In this document: positions 26,002 to 32,401 of the stretch, one piece after another
How positions within the stretch are numbered: the stretch's first letter is position 1
Layout of the letters: the number at the start of each line of letters is the position of its first letter
Source of the DNA: Bradyrhizobium sp. YR681
Lineage (GTDB): Bacteria > Pseudomonadota > Alphaproteobacteria > Rhizobiales > Xanthobacteraceae
Direction: 5' to 3'
Assembly: GCF_000282615.1 (NCBI RefSeq)
Contig: NZ_AKIY01000333.1
Coordinates: 1-32,401 of the forward strand
Length of the DNA stretch: 32,401 bases
Translations under genes and position numbers: made by a program
Notes under the pieces: generated by a model
Databases searched by the model: none
Told to the model about the DNA's origin: nothing
What the model saw: the letters and a program-made list of their open reading frames with translations, nothing else

Positions 26002-27774
26002 ATGCTTCGCATCGTCCTCTTTCTCGTTTTGATTGCGCTCGCAGGCGCGGGCGCGGCCTGGGTTGCTGACCAGCCCGGCGAAGTCGTGATGACCTGGGGC
26101 GGCTGGCGCGCCTCGCCGACCATTCCGGTGTTCGTGCTGCTTCTCGGCCTGTTTGCCGTGGCGGTCGTCCTGCTCTGGAGCATCCTGACCGCGACCTGGC
26201 GCTTGCCGGGCCGCATGCGGCGCCGCCGTCACGAAAAGCGCCACGCCCGCGGCCGCCACGCCATCACCCAGGGCCTGCTCGCGATCGGTCATGGCGATAC
26301 CGGCCTCGCCCGCCGTCACGCCGATACTGCACGGCGGCTTGCCGCAAACGATCCGCTCGCGTTGCTGCTGCATGCGCAGTCGGCTCAGCTCGCGGGCAAT
26401 CGTGTCGAGGCGCAGCGCGCCTTCCGCGCCATGGCGGAGCGCGAGGATACCCGCCTGCTCGGCTTGCGTGGCCTGTTCATCGAGGCGCAACGCGCCGACG
26501 ACGCGGTCGGTGCCGTGATGATCGCGGAGGAAGCGATCAAGCTGTCGCCGTCCTCGACCTGGGCCTCGCATGCGGTGCTGGGCTTCCGCTGCGCGCGCGG
26601 CGACTGGAGCGGCGCGCTGGCGATCCTGGATTCGAACCTGTCCGCAGGCCTGATCGACAAGCAGGCCTATCGCCGCCAGCGCGGCGTGCTGCTCACCGCG
26701 CGCGCGCTGGAACTGGAAACCATGGACCGCGACGTCGCGCGCGAGAGCGTGATGGAGGCGATCAAGCTCGCGCCGACTCTCGTGCCGGCCGCGGTGCTCG
26801 CGGCAAAGTTCGAGAGCGAGGCGCATCAGGTGCGCCGGGCCATGAAGCTGGTCGAGGCCGCCTGGCTCGCCAATCCTCATCCCGATCTCGCCGAGGCCTA
26901 TGCGCATGTGAAGCTCGCCGATTCCGCGCGGCAGCGGTTGCAGCGGGTCGAGACGCTCGCGGCCAAGACGCCGGCCGACAAGGCCGGTCATGTCGAAGGC
27001 CAGCTCGCGATTGCGCGCGCCGCGATCGATGCCTCCGAGTTCGCCCGCGCGCGTGCGGTGCTGGCGCCTTACGTCAACGATCCGACGCAGCGCATCGCGC
27101 TGCTGATGGCCGAGCTCGAGCGCACCGAGCATGGCGATGGTGGCCGGGCCCGCGCCTGGACCTTGCGCGCGGTGCGCGCCCGCCACGATCCGGCCTGGAC
27201 CGCCGACGGTTATGTCAGCGACCGCTGGCGCCCGGTTTCGCCGGTGACCGGTCGTCTCGACGCTTTCCAGTGGCAGACGCCGGTTGCGAGCCTGCCCTCG
27301 GACAAGGGCGCCATGATCGAAGCCTCGGCCTTCGAGGAAGCCATGCTGGCGGCCCCGCCGCCGAAACGGGTGACGGCGGCTCCGAGCGAAAGCCCGGTGG
27401 AACCGGTCGAGGTCGCCCTGGCTCCGGTGCCGGCCGCCCAGGACAATTTGCCCCCTGAGGCCAAGGAAGCGTCCGACGAGGTCGCCAAGGACGAGCCGGT
27501 GGTCACGCCCGCCGAGCCGGCCGAGCCGACCCAAGAGCCCGCCGAATCATCGCCGGTCGCAGCAACTCCGGTGTTCCGGACCCGCGCCGACCTCGGCAAG
27601 CCCGCATCTGCCCCGATTCCCGCCGTCATCCCGATCGTCCGGGCCCCTGATGATCCCGGCATCGATGACGAGGGCCCGAGCGATGAATTTGCGGAACAAA
27701 TCGGCACGTCCAAGGCCCATGCAAAGGCCCAGGCCGGCGGCTGGCGCGGATTCTGGTCCCGCTGGGGCGCGTGA
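26002..27774 (+). CDS. hemY: HemY-type inner-membrane TPR protein
   Basis: This is a 590-residue protein of the proteobacterial HemY family (not the protoporphyrinogen oxidase that shares the name). Two membrane segments (about 4-24 and 43-63) flank the motif WVADQPGEVVMTWGGW, the family signature, then a basic loop and TPR-like helical repeats (about 90-420). A Pro/Glu/Ala-rich tail (about 440-560) precedes a short conserved end GWRGFWSRWGA. HemY is linked to late heme synthesis or its assembly, with no proven enzymatic role. It lies 36 bp after mic60 in the same operon. The ATG at 26002 follows AGGGAT. Confidence 0.92.
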   Translation: MLRIVLFLVLIALAGAGAAWVADQPGEVVMTWGGWRASPTIPVFVLLLGLFAVAVVLLWSILTATWRLPGRMRRRRHEKRHARGRHAITQGLLAIGHGDTGLARRHADTARRLAANDPLALLLHAQSAQLAGNRVEAQRAFRAMAEREDTRLLGLRGLFIEAQRADDAVGAVMIAEEAIKLSPSSTWASHAVLGFRCARGDWSGALAILDSNLSAGLIDKQAYRRQRGVLLTARALELETMDRDVARESVMEAIKLAPTLVPAAVLAAKFESEAHQVRRAMKLVEAAWLANPHPDLAEAYAHVKLADSARQRLQRVETLAAKTPADKAGHVEGQLAIARAAIDASEFARARAVLAPYVNDPTQRIALLMAELERTEHGDGGRARAWTLRAVRARHDPAWTADGYVSDRWRPVSPVTGRLDAFQWQTPVASLPSDKGAMIEASAFEEAMLAAPPPKRVTAAPSESPVEPVEVALAPVPAAQDNLPPEAKEASDEVAKDEPVVTPAEPAEPTQEPAESSPVAATPVFRTRADLGKPASAPIPAVIPIVRAPDDPGIDDEGPSDEFAEQIGTSKAHAKAQAGGWRGFWSRWGA

Positions 27775-27874
27775 GGCGCATTTCGAACCCCGCTCCACCT
27801 TGCCAATTCGGGCCATGCCCGATATCAGGAGCGCGCGTATCGGGGCCGGCATCGCTTCGTCCCCGGCAGGGTTC

Positions 27875-27950
27875 GCCGCAATAGCTCAGTCGGTAGAGCA
27901 CGTCATTCGTAATGACGGGGTCGGGGGTTCGAATCCCTCTTGCGGCACCA
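27875..27950 (+). tRNA. tRNA-Thr (anticodon CGT)
   Basis: A full cloverleaf is visible: acceptor GCCGCAA with TTGCGGC, D-arm GCTC/GAGC, anticodon stem CGTCA/TGACG around loop TTCGTAA with anticodon CGT at 27908-27910, T-arm GGGGG-TTCGAAT-CCCTC, and an encoded CCA end. The anticodon reads ACG codons, so it carries threonine. Confidence 0.96.
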
Positions 27951-28034
27951 GCGCCCCAATTCATCCGATCGCCACAAGCCGTCGTTTTACGCGCGGAAGT
28001 GCTGCGCGTTGCGCTCGGCGCCTGTGCTACTACG

Positions 28035-29723
28035 ATGCGCCGCGGACAAATGCGTGTGGCGGGGCAAGTGGTGGGTACGGAGAGCAGGGCCGGAACGACG
28101 GATCGGGCCACATGGTTGCGGATCGCCGGTCTCGTCATCCTGGCCGCTTGCATCACCGCAATCGTCGCCTCGCGATCGCTCGAAGCCTCGCAGCTGCACG
28201 GCCGGCTGTCCGTCCCGCCGCTCTATGACGACGTCTCCTACTTCCTCGACGCCATCAGGTGGATGAATGCGGCGAGCGACCGAAGCATCTTCGCCAGCGC
28301 CTGGGACATGCTGCATCACCATGCGCCGTTCTCGACATTGGTGGCGGCGATCGGGCTGGCCCTGTTTCCCGGCAGCTTCATCGGGCCCTACCTCGTCCAC
28401 GCCGCCGTCGTCTTTGCGTTCCTGCTCGGGATCGTCTGGCTGGTCTGGCGCCGGCCCGTGTTGGAGATCGCGGCGTGTCTGATTGCCGTGCCTTGCGTGC
28501 CGGTGTTGTGGCACACGGTCACCGAAGCGCGGCCGGACTTGCCCTCGGGTCTTGCCATCGGCCTTGCCGCCGGAGCGATCGTCCACCGCAGCGTGCTCGC
28601 TCGCAGCGCGGGCTCGCTCGCCGCCCTGGGCGTTGCCTGCGCACTGGCCGCCGGCATCAAGCCGACCGCATTCCCCGCCGCGCTTGCGCTGCTCGGCAGC
28701 GCGTTCGCGATCCGGCTGTTGGTCGATTGCATCGAGGCCGGCGGATTGCGGCTGTCGCTCCGCGCCGCACTCGGCGCGCTTCTCCGGTTCGTGTTGCCGT
28801 TGATCGCGACCACGGCCGTGCTGATCGGGCCCGCGCTGGTCGAGACCGTCACCTACATCTTCAATGTGTTCGTCGGCCAGCGCGATCTCTGGACGACGGG
28901 TGAAACTTTTTGGGCCGGTCTGCTGCGCTTCTCGATCGGCGGCGAAGGACAATTCGGCCTGCACTATTGGCTCGCCATCGGGCTGGCCTTGATGGGGCTG
29001 CGTTTCCTGCTCGCGGCGATTCACGGCAAAGCCGCGCTGCTTGACGCCGTCGTGCTGCTCGCGGCCGTGCTGATCGCCTATGCGATTCCCTCCGTGGCGG
29101 AGATCAAGACCTATTATTTCGGCGCGATGTTCTATGGCCTGTTCATCGTCGCGATGGTTCTCAACGGCTGCGCCAGCCTGGCGCTCGTCGAAGCACTGCT
29201 CGCTCGCTTTGGTCTCGGCAACGGCGTTCGCCGCTACATGCTCACCGCAGGCCGCTTGCTTGCGCTTGCACTCGTCGTCCAGTTGTTCGTCAGCCACGTC
29301 GTCATCGGCCAGATCAGCACGGCGACACCGCTGAGCGCGCAGCAGCAGGAGAGCATCCGCCTCGCGACCGAGCGGCTCTGGTTGCTTCTGCGCGATGCGA
29401 AGCCGGAAAAGTCCGGCCCGCTCACCGTCGCCTTCTCGAGCCCCTATCCGGTGACGTCGGCGACCATCCAGCTCTATGCCGCGCAGGCCAGGATGGATCT
29501 CGTCGTGCGCAACGAATTTTTTCACCGGACCGCACAGGCGACGGGCGATGCGCTGTTGCAGTCGGAGATCCTCGTGCTGTCGAGCTCGATTCCGCACACG
29601 CTGCTCGGGCCCCGGATCGGTGACGAACTGATCGCCCGCATGGACGCGGAAAAGGGGCTCTGCCGGTTCGAGACCCAGACATTTCCCGATGTGACGCTGC
29701 GGGTCTATCGGCACGGGTGCTGA
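28035..29723 (+). CDS. GT-C type polytopic membrane glycosyltransferase-like protein
   Basis: This protein of about 562 residues has roughly ten hydrophobic segments and a soluble C-terminal region of about 130 residues. The first membrane segment (about 29-46) is followed by a periplasmic loop with an acidic pair in LYDDVSYFLDA (D65, D66). That is where GT-C enzymes such as ArnT, PMT and GT39 relatives hold their catalytic acidic residue. These enzymes move sugars from polyprenyl-phosphate donors on the periplasmic side. No donor or acceptor can be assigned. The start is uncertain: ATG 28035 or ATG 28050; earlier starts would fall in or near the tRNA. It stands alone between tRNA-Thr and a small secreted protein. 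Confidence 0.68.
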   Translation: MRRGQMRVAGQVVGTESRAGTTDRATWLRIAGLVILAACITAIVASRSLEASQLHGRLSVPPLYDDVSYFLDAIRWMNAASDRSIFASAWDMLHHHAPFSTLVAAIGLALFPGSFIGPYLVHAAVVFAFLLGIVWLVWRRPVLEIAACLIAVPCVPVLWHTVTEARPDLPSGLAIGLAAGAIVHRSVLARSAGSLAALGVACALAAGIKPTAFPAALALLGSAFAIRLLVDCIEAGGLRLSLRAALGALLRFVLPLIATTAVLIGPALVETVTYIFNVFVGQRDLWTTGETFWAGLLRFSIGGEGQFGLHYWLAIGLALMGLRFLLAAIHGKAALLDAVVLLAAVLIAYAIPSVAEIKTYYFGAMFYGLFIVAMVLNGCASLALVEALLARFGLGNGVRRYMLTAGRLLALALVVQLFVSHVVIGQISTATPLSAQQQESIRLATERLWLLLRDAKPEKSGPLTVAFSSPYPVTSATIQLYAAQARMDLVVRNEFFHRTAQATGDALLQSEILVLSSSIPHTLLGPRIGDELIARMDAEKGLCRFETQTFPDVTLRVYRHGC

Positions 29724-29757
29724 TTGCGGCCGTCCGGGTTCGAAAGGGGCGGCAGCC

Positions 29758-29775
29758 ATGTGATGTTGATCACAT
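29758..29775. promoter_or_regulatory. Crp/Fnr-family type operator
   Basis: ATGTGAT-GTTG-ATCACAT is a perfect 7-bp inverted repeat that includes the TGTGA-N6-TCACA consensus of Crp-type regulators (29759-29774). It lies 57 bp upstream of the ATG of the small secreted gene at 29832. The half-sites look more Crp-like than FixK/Fnr-like (TTGAT). The regulator is not identified. Confidence 0.7.
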
Positions 29776-29831
29776 AATCCCGGCCGCGCCTTCCTTAGGG
29801 TCCCGGTCACGCAAACACGGGGAGATTTCAC

Positions 29832-30230
29832 ATGCGCAAGATCATTCTGGTCGCCGCCATGGTCCTGGCTTCCGCATCTGCCCAGGCTGGTGGCCCACGC
29901 AGCCTCTCGCTGGCCACGGCCGATGAGCACACCTCGGCTTCGCTGACGCCAGCGCCGACCACCGCCACGACGCTGATGAGCGAGGTCGCGCCAGCCACGG
30001 AAGCTCCGAAATATGTCGATCGTCCGCCGGCGATCCCGGCCCCTCCGCCCGCTGCGGTGGCTCCTCCCGCCGTGACCACGACGATTTCTGCGCCGGCTGC
30101 GACGATCAAGCCGGCCGCTGCCGGGCCCGCGACCAGGACGACGGCAAAAGCGGACAAGCCGAAGCGCAAGCGCGGCTGGACCGAAGGCCGCATCATCAGC
30201 GAGCTGCATCGCCACGGCATCTATTGGTGA
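29832..30230 (+). CDS. Small secreted Pro/Ala-rich protein with basic conserved-looking tail
   Basis: This 132-residue protein starts behind a clear GGGGAGA ribosome site. Residues 1-19 form a signal peptide (MRKIILVAAMVLASASAQA). The middle (about 30-112) is low-complexity Pro/Ala/Thr, likely an extended periplasmic linker. A basic KPKRKRGW turn follows, and the protein ends WTEGRIISELHRHGIYW, which looks like a small folded or binding element. I do not recognise a named family. The architecture resembles small periplasmic or wall-associated proteins, but that is inference. A Crp-like operator lies just upstream. It converges on the deacetylase gene. Confidence 0.8.
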   Translation: MRKIILVAAMVLASASAQAGGPRSLSLATADEHTSASLTPAPTTATTLMSEVAPATEAPKYVDRPPAIPAPPPAAVAPPAVTTTISAPAATIKPAAAGPATRTTAKADKPKRKRGWTEGRIISELHRHGIYW

Positions 30231-30256
30231 GGCGGACAGCTCATTCCAAAATGCAA

Positions 30257-30280
30257 ATGGCCGGGCGAAAGCCCGGCCAT
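30257..30280. terminator. GAAA-capped terminator hairpin
   Basis: A perfect 10-bp stem (30257-30266 with 30271-30280) closes a stable GAAA tetraloop in the 75-bp gap between two convergent genes. On the leftward transcript it is followed by T-rich sequence (ATTTGCATTTT), so it fits best as the terminator of the deacetylase gene. Confidence 0.75.
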
Positions 30281-30305
30281 GCGCGTATCGAAGCGTTGGT
30301 CGCGT

Positions 30306-31367
30306 TTATTGCGAGACCGTCTGCACCACGCTCGAGATCGGACGCGCGTTTGTGCTTGCGGTCGGCACCTTCAGATCCTTCATCACCGCCTCGTCATATT
30401 CCGGCAGCGACTGGAGGGTCGTCTTGGCCTTCATCTGCACGACCTTGTAGCCGCCGGCCTTCAGCCGCGCGAGCAGCGCCGGCATGGCTTCGCCGGTATG
30501 CTTCTGGAAGTCGTGCATCAGGATGATGCCCTTGCCGAGCTTGTCGAGCCTGGTCATCACGGTCTCGATGATCTTCTCCGGCGTGGCACCCTTCCTGAAG
30601 TCGAAGGAGTCGATGTCGGTCGAGAACATCGCGACGTTGCGGGTGCCGAAATAGCTCACGATCGACGGATTGTGCTGGAGCTGCGGGAAGCGGAAGAACG
30701 GCGCCGGGTTGGTGCCGAGCGCGTATTTCACCGCGCTGATGCCCTTTTCGACCTCGTCCTTGGCCATCTGCTCGGTCATCTTCTTGCCGTTCAGATTGAC
30801 GTGCGACCAGGTGTGGGTGCCGACCGTATGGCCCTGGGCCAGCACCTGGCGCAGGATTTCCGGATGATAGGTCGCGTGCTTGCCGACCGAGAAGAAGAGG
30901 CCCTTGGTGCATTCATCGGCGAGCGCCTTCAGCACTGCGGGCGTGTTCACCGGCCAGGGGCCGTCGTCGAAGGTCAGCACGACCTCCTTGTCGGTCAGGA
31001 AGTCGAACTGCTTGAAATGATCGAAGCCGAAGCCGGGACCGCCCGTCGTGTCGATCTCGACCACGCGGGACACACCCAGCGCGTTCGGATTGGCGCAGGC
31101 CTGCTTCGGCTGCACCGGCATGGCCGGAGCGGGCGCAGGCACTGCTGCCTGGGCAACTGTCGCCGGCTTGGCCGCGATCGCCGCGGTGGTTGCGACGTCA
31201 TCCTTGGCGGCAAGCTTCGCCGGTGCCGGCAACGGATCGGCGGCACGGGCGGCAATTGTCTTGGGAGCGCCCTGATCGGCGCGCGAGGAATAATAAAACC
31301 AACCGCCGGCGGCGATCACGACCGCCGCAAGGACACTGGCCAACATCAGGCCCAACGCATTACGCAT
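30306..31367 (-). CDS. Membrane-anchored polysaccharide deacetylase (NodB homology domain)
   Basis: The 353-residue protein has an N-terminal membrane anchor (about 5-26), an Ala/Pro-rich linker (about 35-90) and a carbohydrate esterase 4 domain (about 95-325). Motif 1 is TFDDGPW with metal-binding D135. Motif 2 is HTWSH with H185 and H189. Motif 3 is the variant RFPQL instead of RPP. The late motif HDF is also visible. CE4 enzymes remove N- or O-acetyl groups from chitin-like or peptidoglycan sugars; the substrate is unknown. The domain faces the periplasm. The ATG at 31365-31367 follows GGAAAGAG. It is not adjacent to other nod genes, so a Nod-factor role is not implied. Confidence 0.9.
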   Translation of the reverse strand: MRNALGLMLASVLAAVVIAAGGWFYYSSRADQGAPKTIAARAADPLPAPAKLAAKDDVATTAAIAAKPATVAQAAVPAPAPAMPVQPKQACANPNALGVSRVVEIDTTGGPGFGFDHFKQFDFLTDKEVVLTFDDGPWPVNTPAVLKALADECTKGLFFSVGKHATYHPEILRQVLAQGHTVGTHTWSHVNLNGKKMTEQMAKDEVEKGISAVKYALGTNPAPFFRFPQLQHNPSIVSYFGTRNVAMFSTDIDSFDFRKGATPEKIIETVMTRLDKLGKGIILMHDFQKHTGEAMPALLARLKAGGYKVVQMKAKTTLQSLPEYDEAVMKDLKVPTASTNARPISSVVQTVSQ

Positions 31368-31496
31368 CGCTACTCTTTCCAATTACGCAACCAAACCTGC
31401 GGAATCTCCCGCGCGACGAGCCATTAATGCGAAGGAACAGTTAACGTGACACCAACACGACAGCGGATGCGGAGGAATTTCAGCGAAGTGCGCCAA

Positions 31497-31542
31497 AGTG
31501 ACCGAAGTCACAGAGGGGTGGCCGGCTGTGACCGTCATCACA
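31497..31542. promoter_or_regulatory. Two tandem Crp-type operators spaced 30 bp
   Basis: Site 1 is AGTGA-CCGAAG-TCACA (31497-31512). Site 2 is TGTGA-CCGTCA-TCACA (31527-31542), a perfect Crp-type consensus. Their centres are 30 bp apart, about three helical turns. They lie between the divergent deacetylase and cysteine-rich protein genes, with site 2 ending 79 bp before the latter's ATG. Confidence 0.65.
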
Positions 31543-31621
31543 GTGGAAACTGTTTTGCTGGAGCATCGTAGTTCCCATCAACAACGGGCGTTCGCCACGG
31601 CGGCGCCAATGGGAGCTTCAA

Positions 31622-31927
31622 ATGACGAAGTCGATCACCGCCAAGTCCTTGAGTACCAAGATCCGCGACACCAGCCTGGCTCTGGGCTTTGCCGCCATCG
31701 TCTCGATCGTCTCGACCACCTCGAGCTTCGCCTTCTCGGCCGAGGCGCAGCAGCAGTGCACCGGCGACGCCTTCCGCCTGTGCTCCTCCGAAATCCCCAA
31801 CATCCCGAAGATCACGGCGTGCATGATGAAGCATCGCTCCGACCTGAGTGCCGGCTGCCGCGCGGTGATGGACAAGGACCTCGCCAAGGGCGCTTCACGC
31901 AAGGTCGCTGACGTCCAGGACCAGTAA
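31622..31927 (+). CDS. Small secreted cysteine-rich repeat protein
   Basis: This is a 101-residue protein with an extended N-terminal signal sequence (basic start, hydrophobic core about 19-35, cleavage probably after SAEA near 42). The mature part carries one cysteine-rich unit: C-x3-D/A-x-R-x-C, then a CMMKHRSDLSAGC block (four Cys in all), which resembles the GLG1/Cys-rich FGF-receptor-type repeat found singly in many Rhizobiales secreted proteins. The function is unknown. The ATG follows GGGAGCTTCAA. It is similar to the gene at 32096, so the two are probably paralogues. Confidence 0.8.
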   Translation: MTKSITAKSLSTKIRDTSLALGFAAIVSIVSTTSSFAFSAEAQQQCTGDAFRLCSSEIPNIPKITACMMKHRSDLSAGCRAVMDKDLAKGASRKVADVQDQ

Positions 31928-31928
31928 G

Positions 31929-31994
31929 CGCAACATCGCGATCGTTGCGTCGGTCAGCTCCCCCTCGCGACGTGCCCCGGCGCCAAGCCGGGGC
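31929..31994. repeat. Two hairpins between the cysteine-rich protein genes
   Basis: The first (31929-31949) is CGCAAC / GTTGCG around a self-complementary core and starts two bases after the stop codon. The second (31974-31981 with 31987-31994) pairs GCCCCGGC with GCCGGGGC, and flanking GGCCAC...GTGGCC extends the palindromic character to about 32025. The first may be the terminator; the second resembles dispersed GC-rich palindromes of this group. Confidence 0.5.
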
Positions 31995-32095
31995 CACGAG
32001 GTGGTACCATGTGGCCCGCCAACAAAGCCGTTGCGGCTGAGGGATCGTCGCACTAGCTTCGCCCGCACGTTCTTCCGGGTAAGAGGCATTACGCG

Positions 32096-32308
32096 ATGAC
32101 CAGGTTTCTTTTCGTTATTTCCTTGCTCCTGTGCGCATCGAGCGCCTCCGCGCAGCAGCCCGGACACGATGCCTGCGCGCGCGATGTGACGCGCTTCTGC
32201 CGCGCCGTGATGAACAACGGCGACGGCGCCGTGCTGGCTTGCCTCAAGCAGAATCGCACGCGGCTGAGCAAGGGCTGCGACAAGGTGCTGACCGATCACG
32301 GGCAGTAA
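32096..32308 (+). CDS. Small secreted cysteine-rich repeat protein (paralogue)
   Basis: This is a 70-residue protein. Residues 1-19 form a signal peptide (MTRFLFVISLLLCASSASA), leaving about 51 mature residues. They form one unit ACARDVTRFCRAV ... VLACLKQNRTRLSKGC, with four cysteines spaced as in the Cys-rich GLG1-type repeat. The four Cys and the LS(A/K)GC block align with the 31622 gene. It is probably disulfide-bonded in the periplasm. The ATG at 32096 follows AAGAGG. Function is unknown. Confidence 0.8.
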   Translation: MTRFLFVISLLLCASSASAQQPGHDACARDVTRFCRAVMNNGDGAVLACLKQNRTRLSKGCDKVLTDHGQ

Positions 32309-32315
32309 CTGTTTT

Positions 32316-32401
32316 CGTAGCCCGGATGGAGCGCAGCGAAATCCGGGGTTCTATCCGTGCGGTGAGATTGTCCCGGATTGCGCTGCGCTCCATCCGGGCT
32401 A
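32316..32401. repeat. Palindromic repeat element, copy 2
   Basis: Same element as at 19799-19883: left arm CGTAGCCCGGATGGAGC and a right arm of 31 bases (32371-32401) identical to copy 1, with an unrelated loop between. It starts seven bases after the stop codon of the second cysteine-rich protein gene and runs to the end of the window, so its last two bases are probably cut off. Confidence 0.88.

Noticed and set aside
27912..28034. Extended start of the GT-C membrane protein
   Set aside because: The first codons would lie inside tRNA-Thr; a start at 28035 or 28050 is more sensible.
27987..30215. 742-residue minus-strand open frame antisense to the GT-C and secreted protein genes
   Set aside because: Its translation is Arg/Gly/Asp/Gln-rich low-complexity typical of the antisense third-position-GC frame; the plus-strand genes have signal peptide, membrane segments and ribosome sites.
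30306..31367. Deacetylase as nodB and cysD-cysNC as nodPQ of a symbiosis region
   Set aside because: No nodA, nodC, nod box or other symbiosis gene is visible, and the surrounding genes are core chromosome.

Overview
The window is GC-rich chromosomal DNA from an alphaproteobacterium, most likely Bradyrhizobium or a close relative in the Nitrobacteraceae. This rests on codon and protein style, an SDHAF4-type DUF1674 protein, the hemD / alphaproteobacterial Mic60 / HemY trio, a heparinase II/III gene between purH and rsmB, and dispersed GC-rich palindromes typical of these genomes. I see no phage, transposase, CRISPR or plasmid genes, so most of it is core chromosome with a few accessory patches. 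Species assignment is inference.

Layout. 1-4794 (minus strand): purH (3' end cut by the window), a heparinase II/III family protein and the rRNA methyltransferase rsmB, followed by a divergent small SDHAF4-type gene. 5211-9090 (minus): an overlapping operon of a sulfotransferase-like protein, cysD and a fused cysNC. It makes the activated sulfate donor PAPS beside a likely user of it. 9244-10953 (minus): a methyl-accepting chemotaxis protein. 10954-11798: a gene-poor gap holding the decayed 3' end of an L,D-transpeptidase gene. 11799-12845 (plus): a PRMT-like methyltransferase lacking both catalytic glutamates. 13014-14176: a membrane-anchored nuclease and an intact L,D-transpeptidase, convergent on a shared terminator. 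14601-16547 (minus): acetyl-CoA synthetase. 16970-19788: topoisomerase IB, an SRPBCC protein and a class III adenylate cyclase. 19892-21518 (minus): an EVE-domain protein and a secreted alpha/beta hydrolase.

21634-23690 (minus) is gpsA and tsaD. Divergent from them is the hemD - mic60 - hemY operon (23853-27774), followed by tRNA-Thr(CGT) and a GT-C type membrane protein. The right end (29832-32308) is envelope-oriented: a small secreted proline/alanine-rich protein, a polysaccharide deacetylase, and two small secreted cysteine-rich proteins that resemble each other. Palindromic sites of the TGTGA-N6-TCACA (Crp/Fnr family) kind lie upstream of two of these secreted genes.

The most notable points are the sulfation operon, the PRMT-like protein with a rewritten double-E loop, the transpeptidase relic, the Crp-like operators (one pair spaced exactly 30 bp), matching 15-nt tandem repeats inside the adjacent hemD and mic60 genes, and two copies of one long palindromic repeat. 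I found no single clearly new defence or biosynthetic system.
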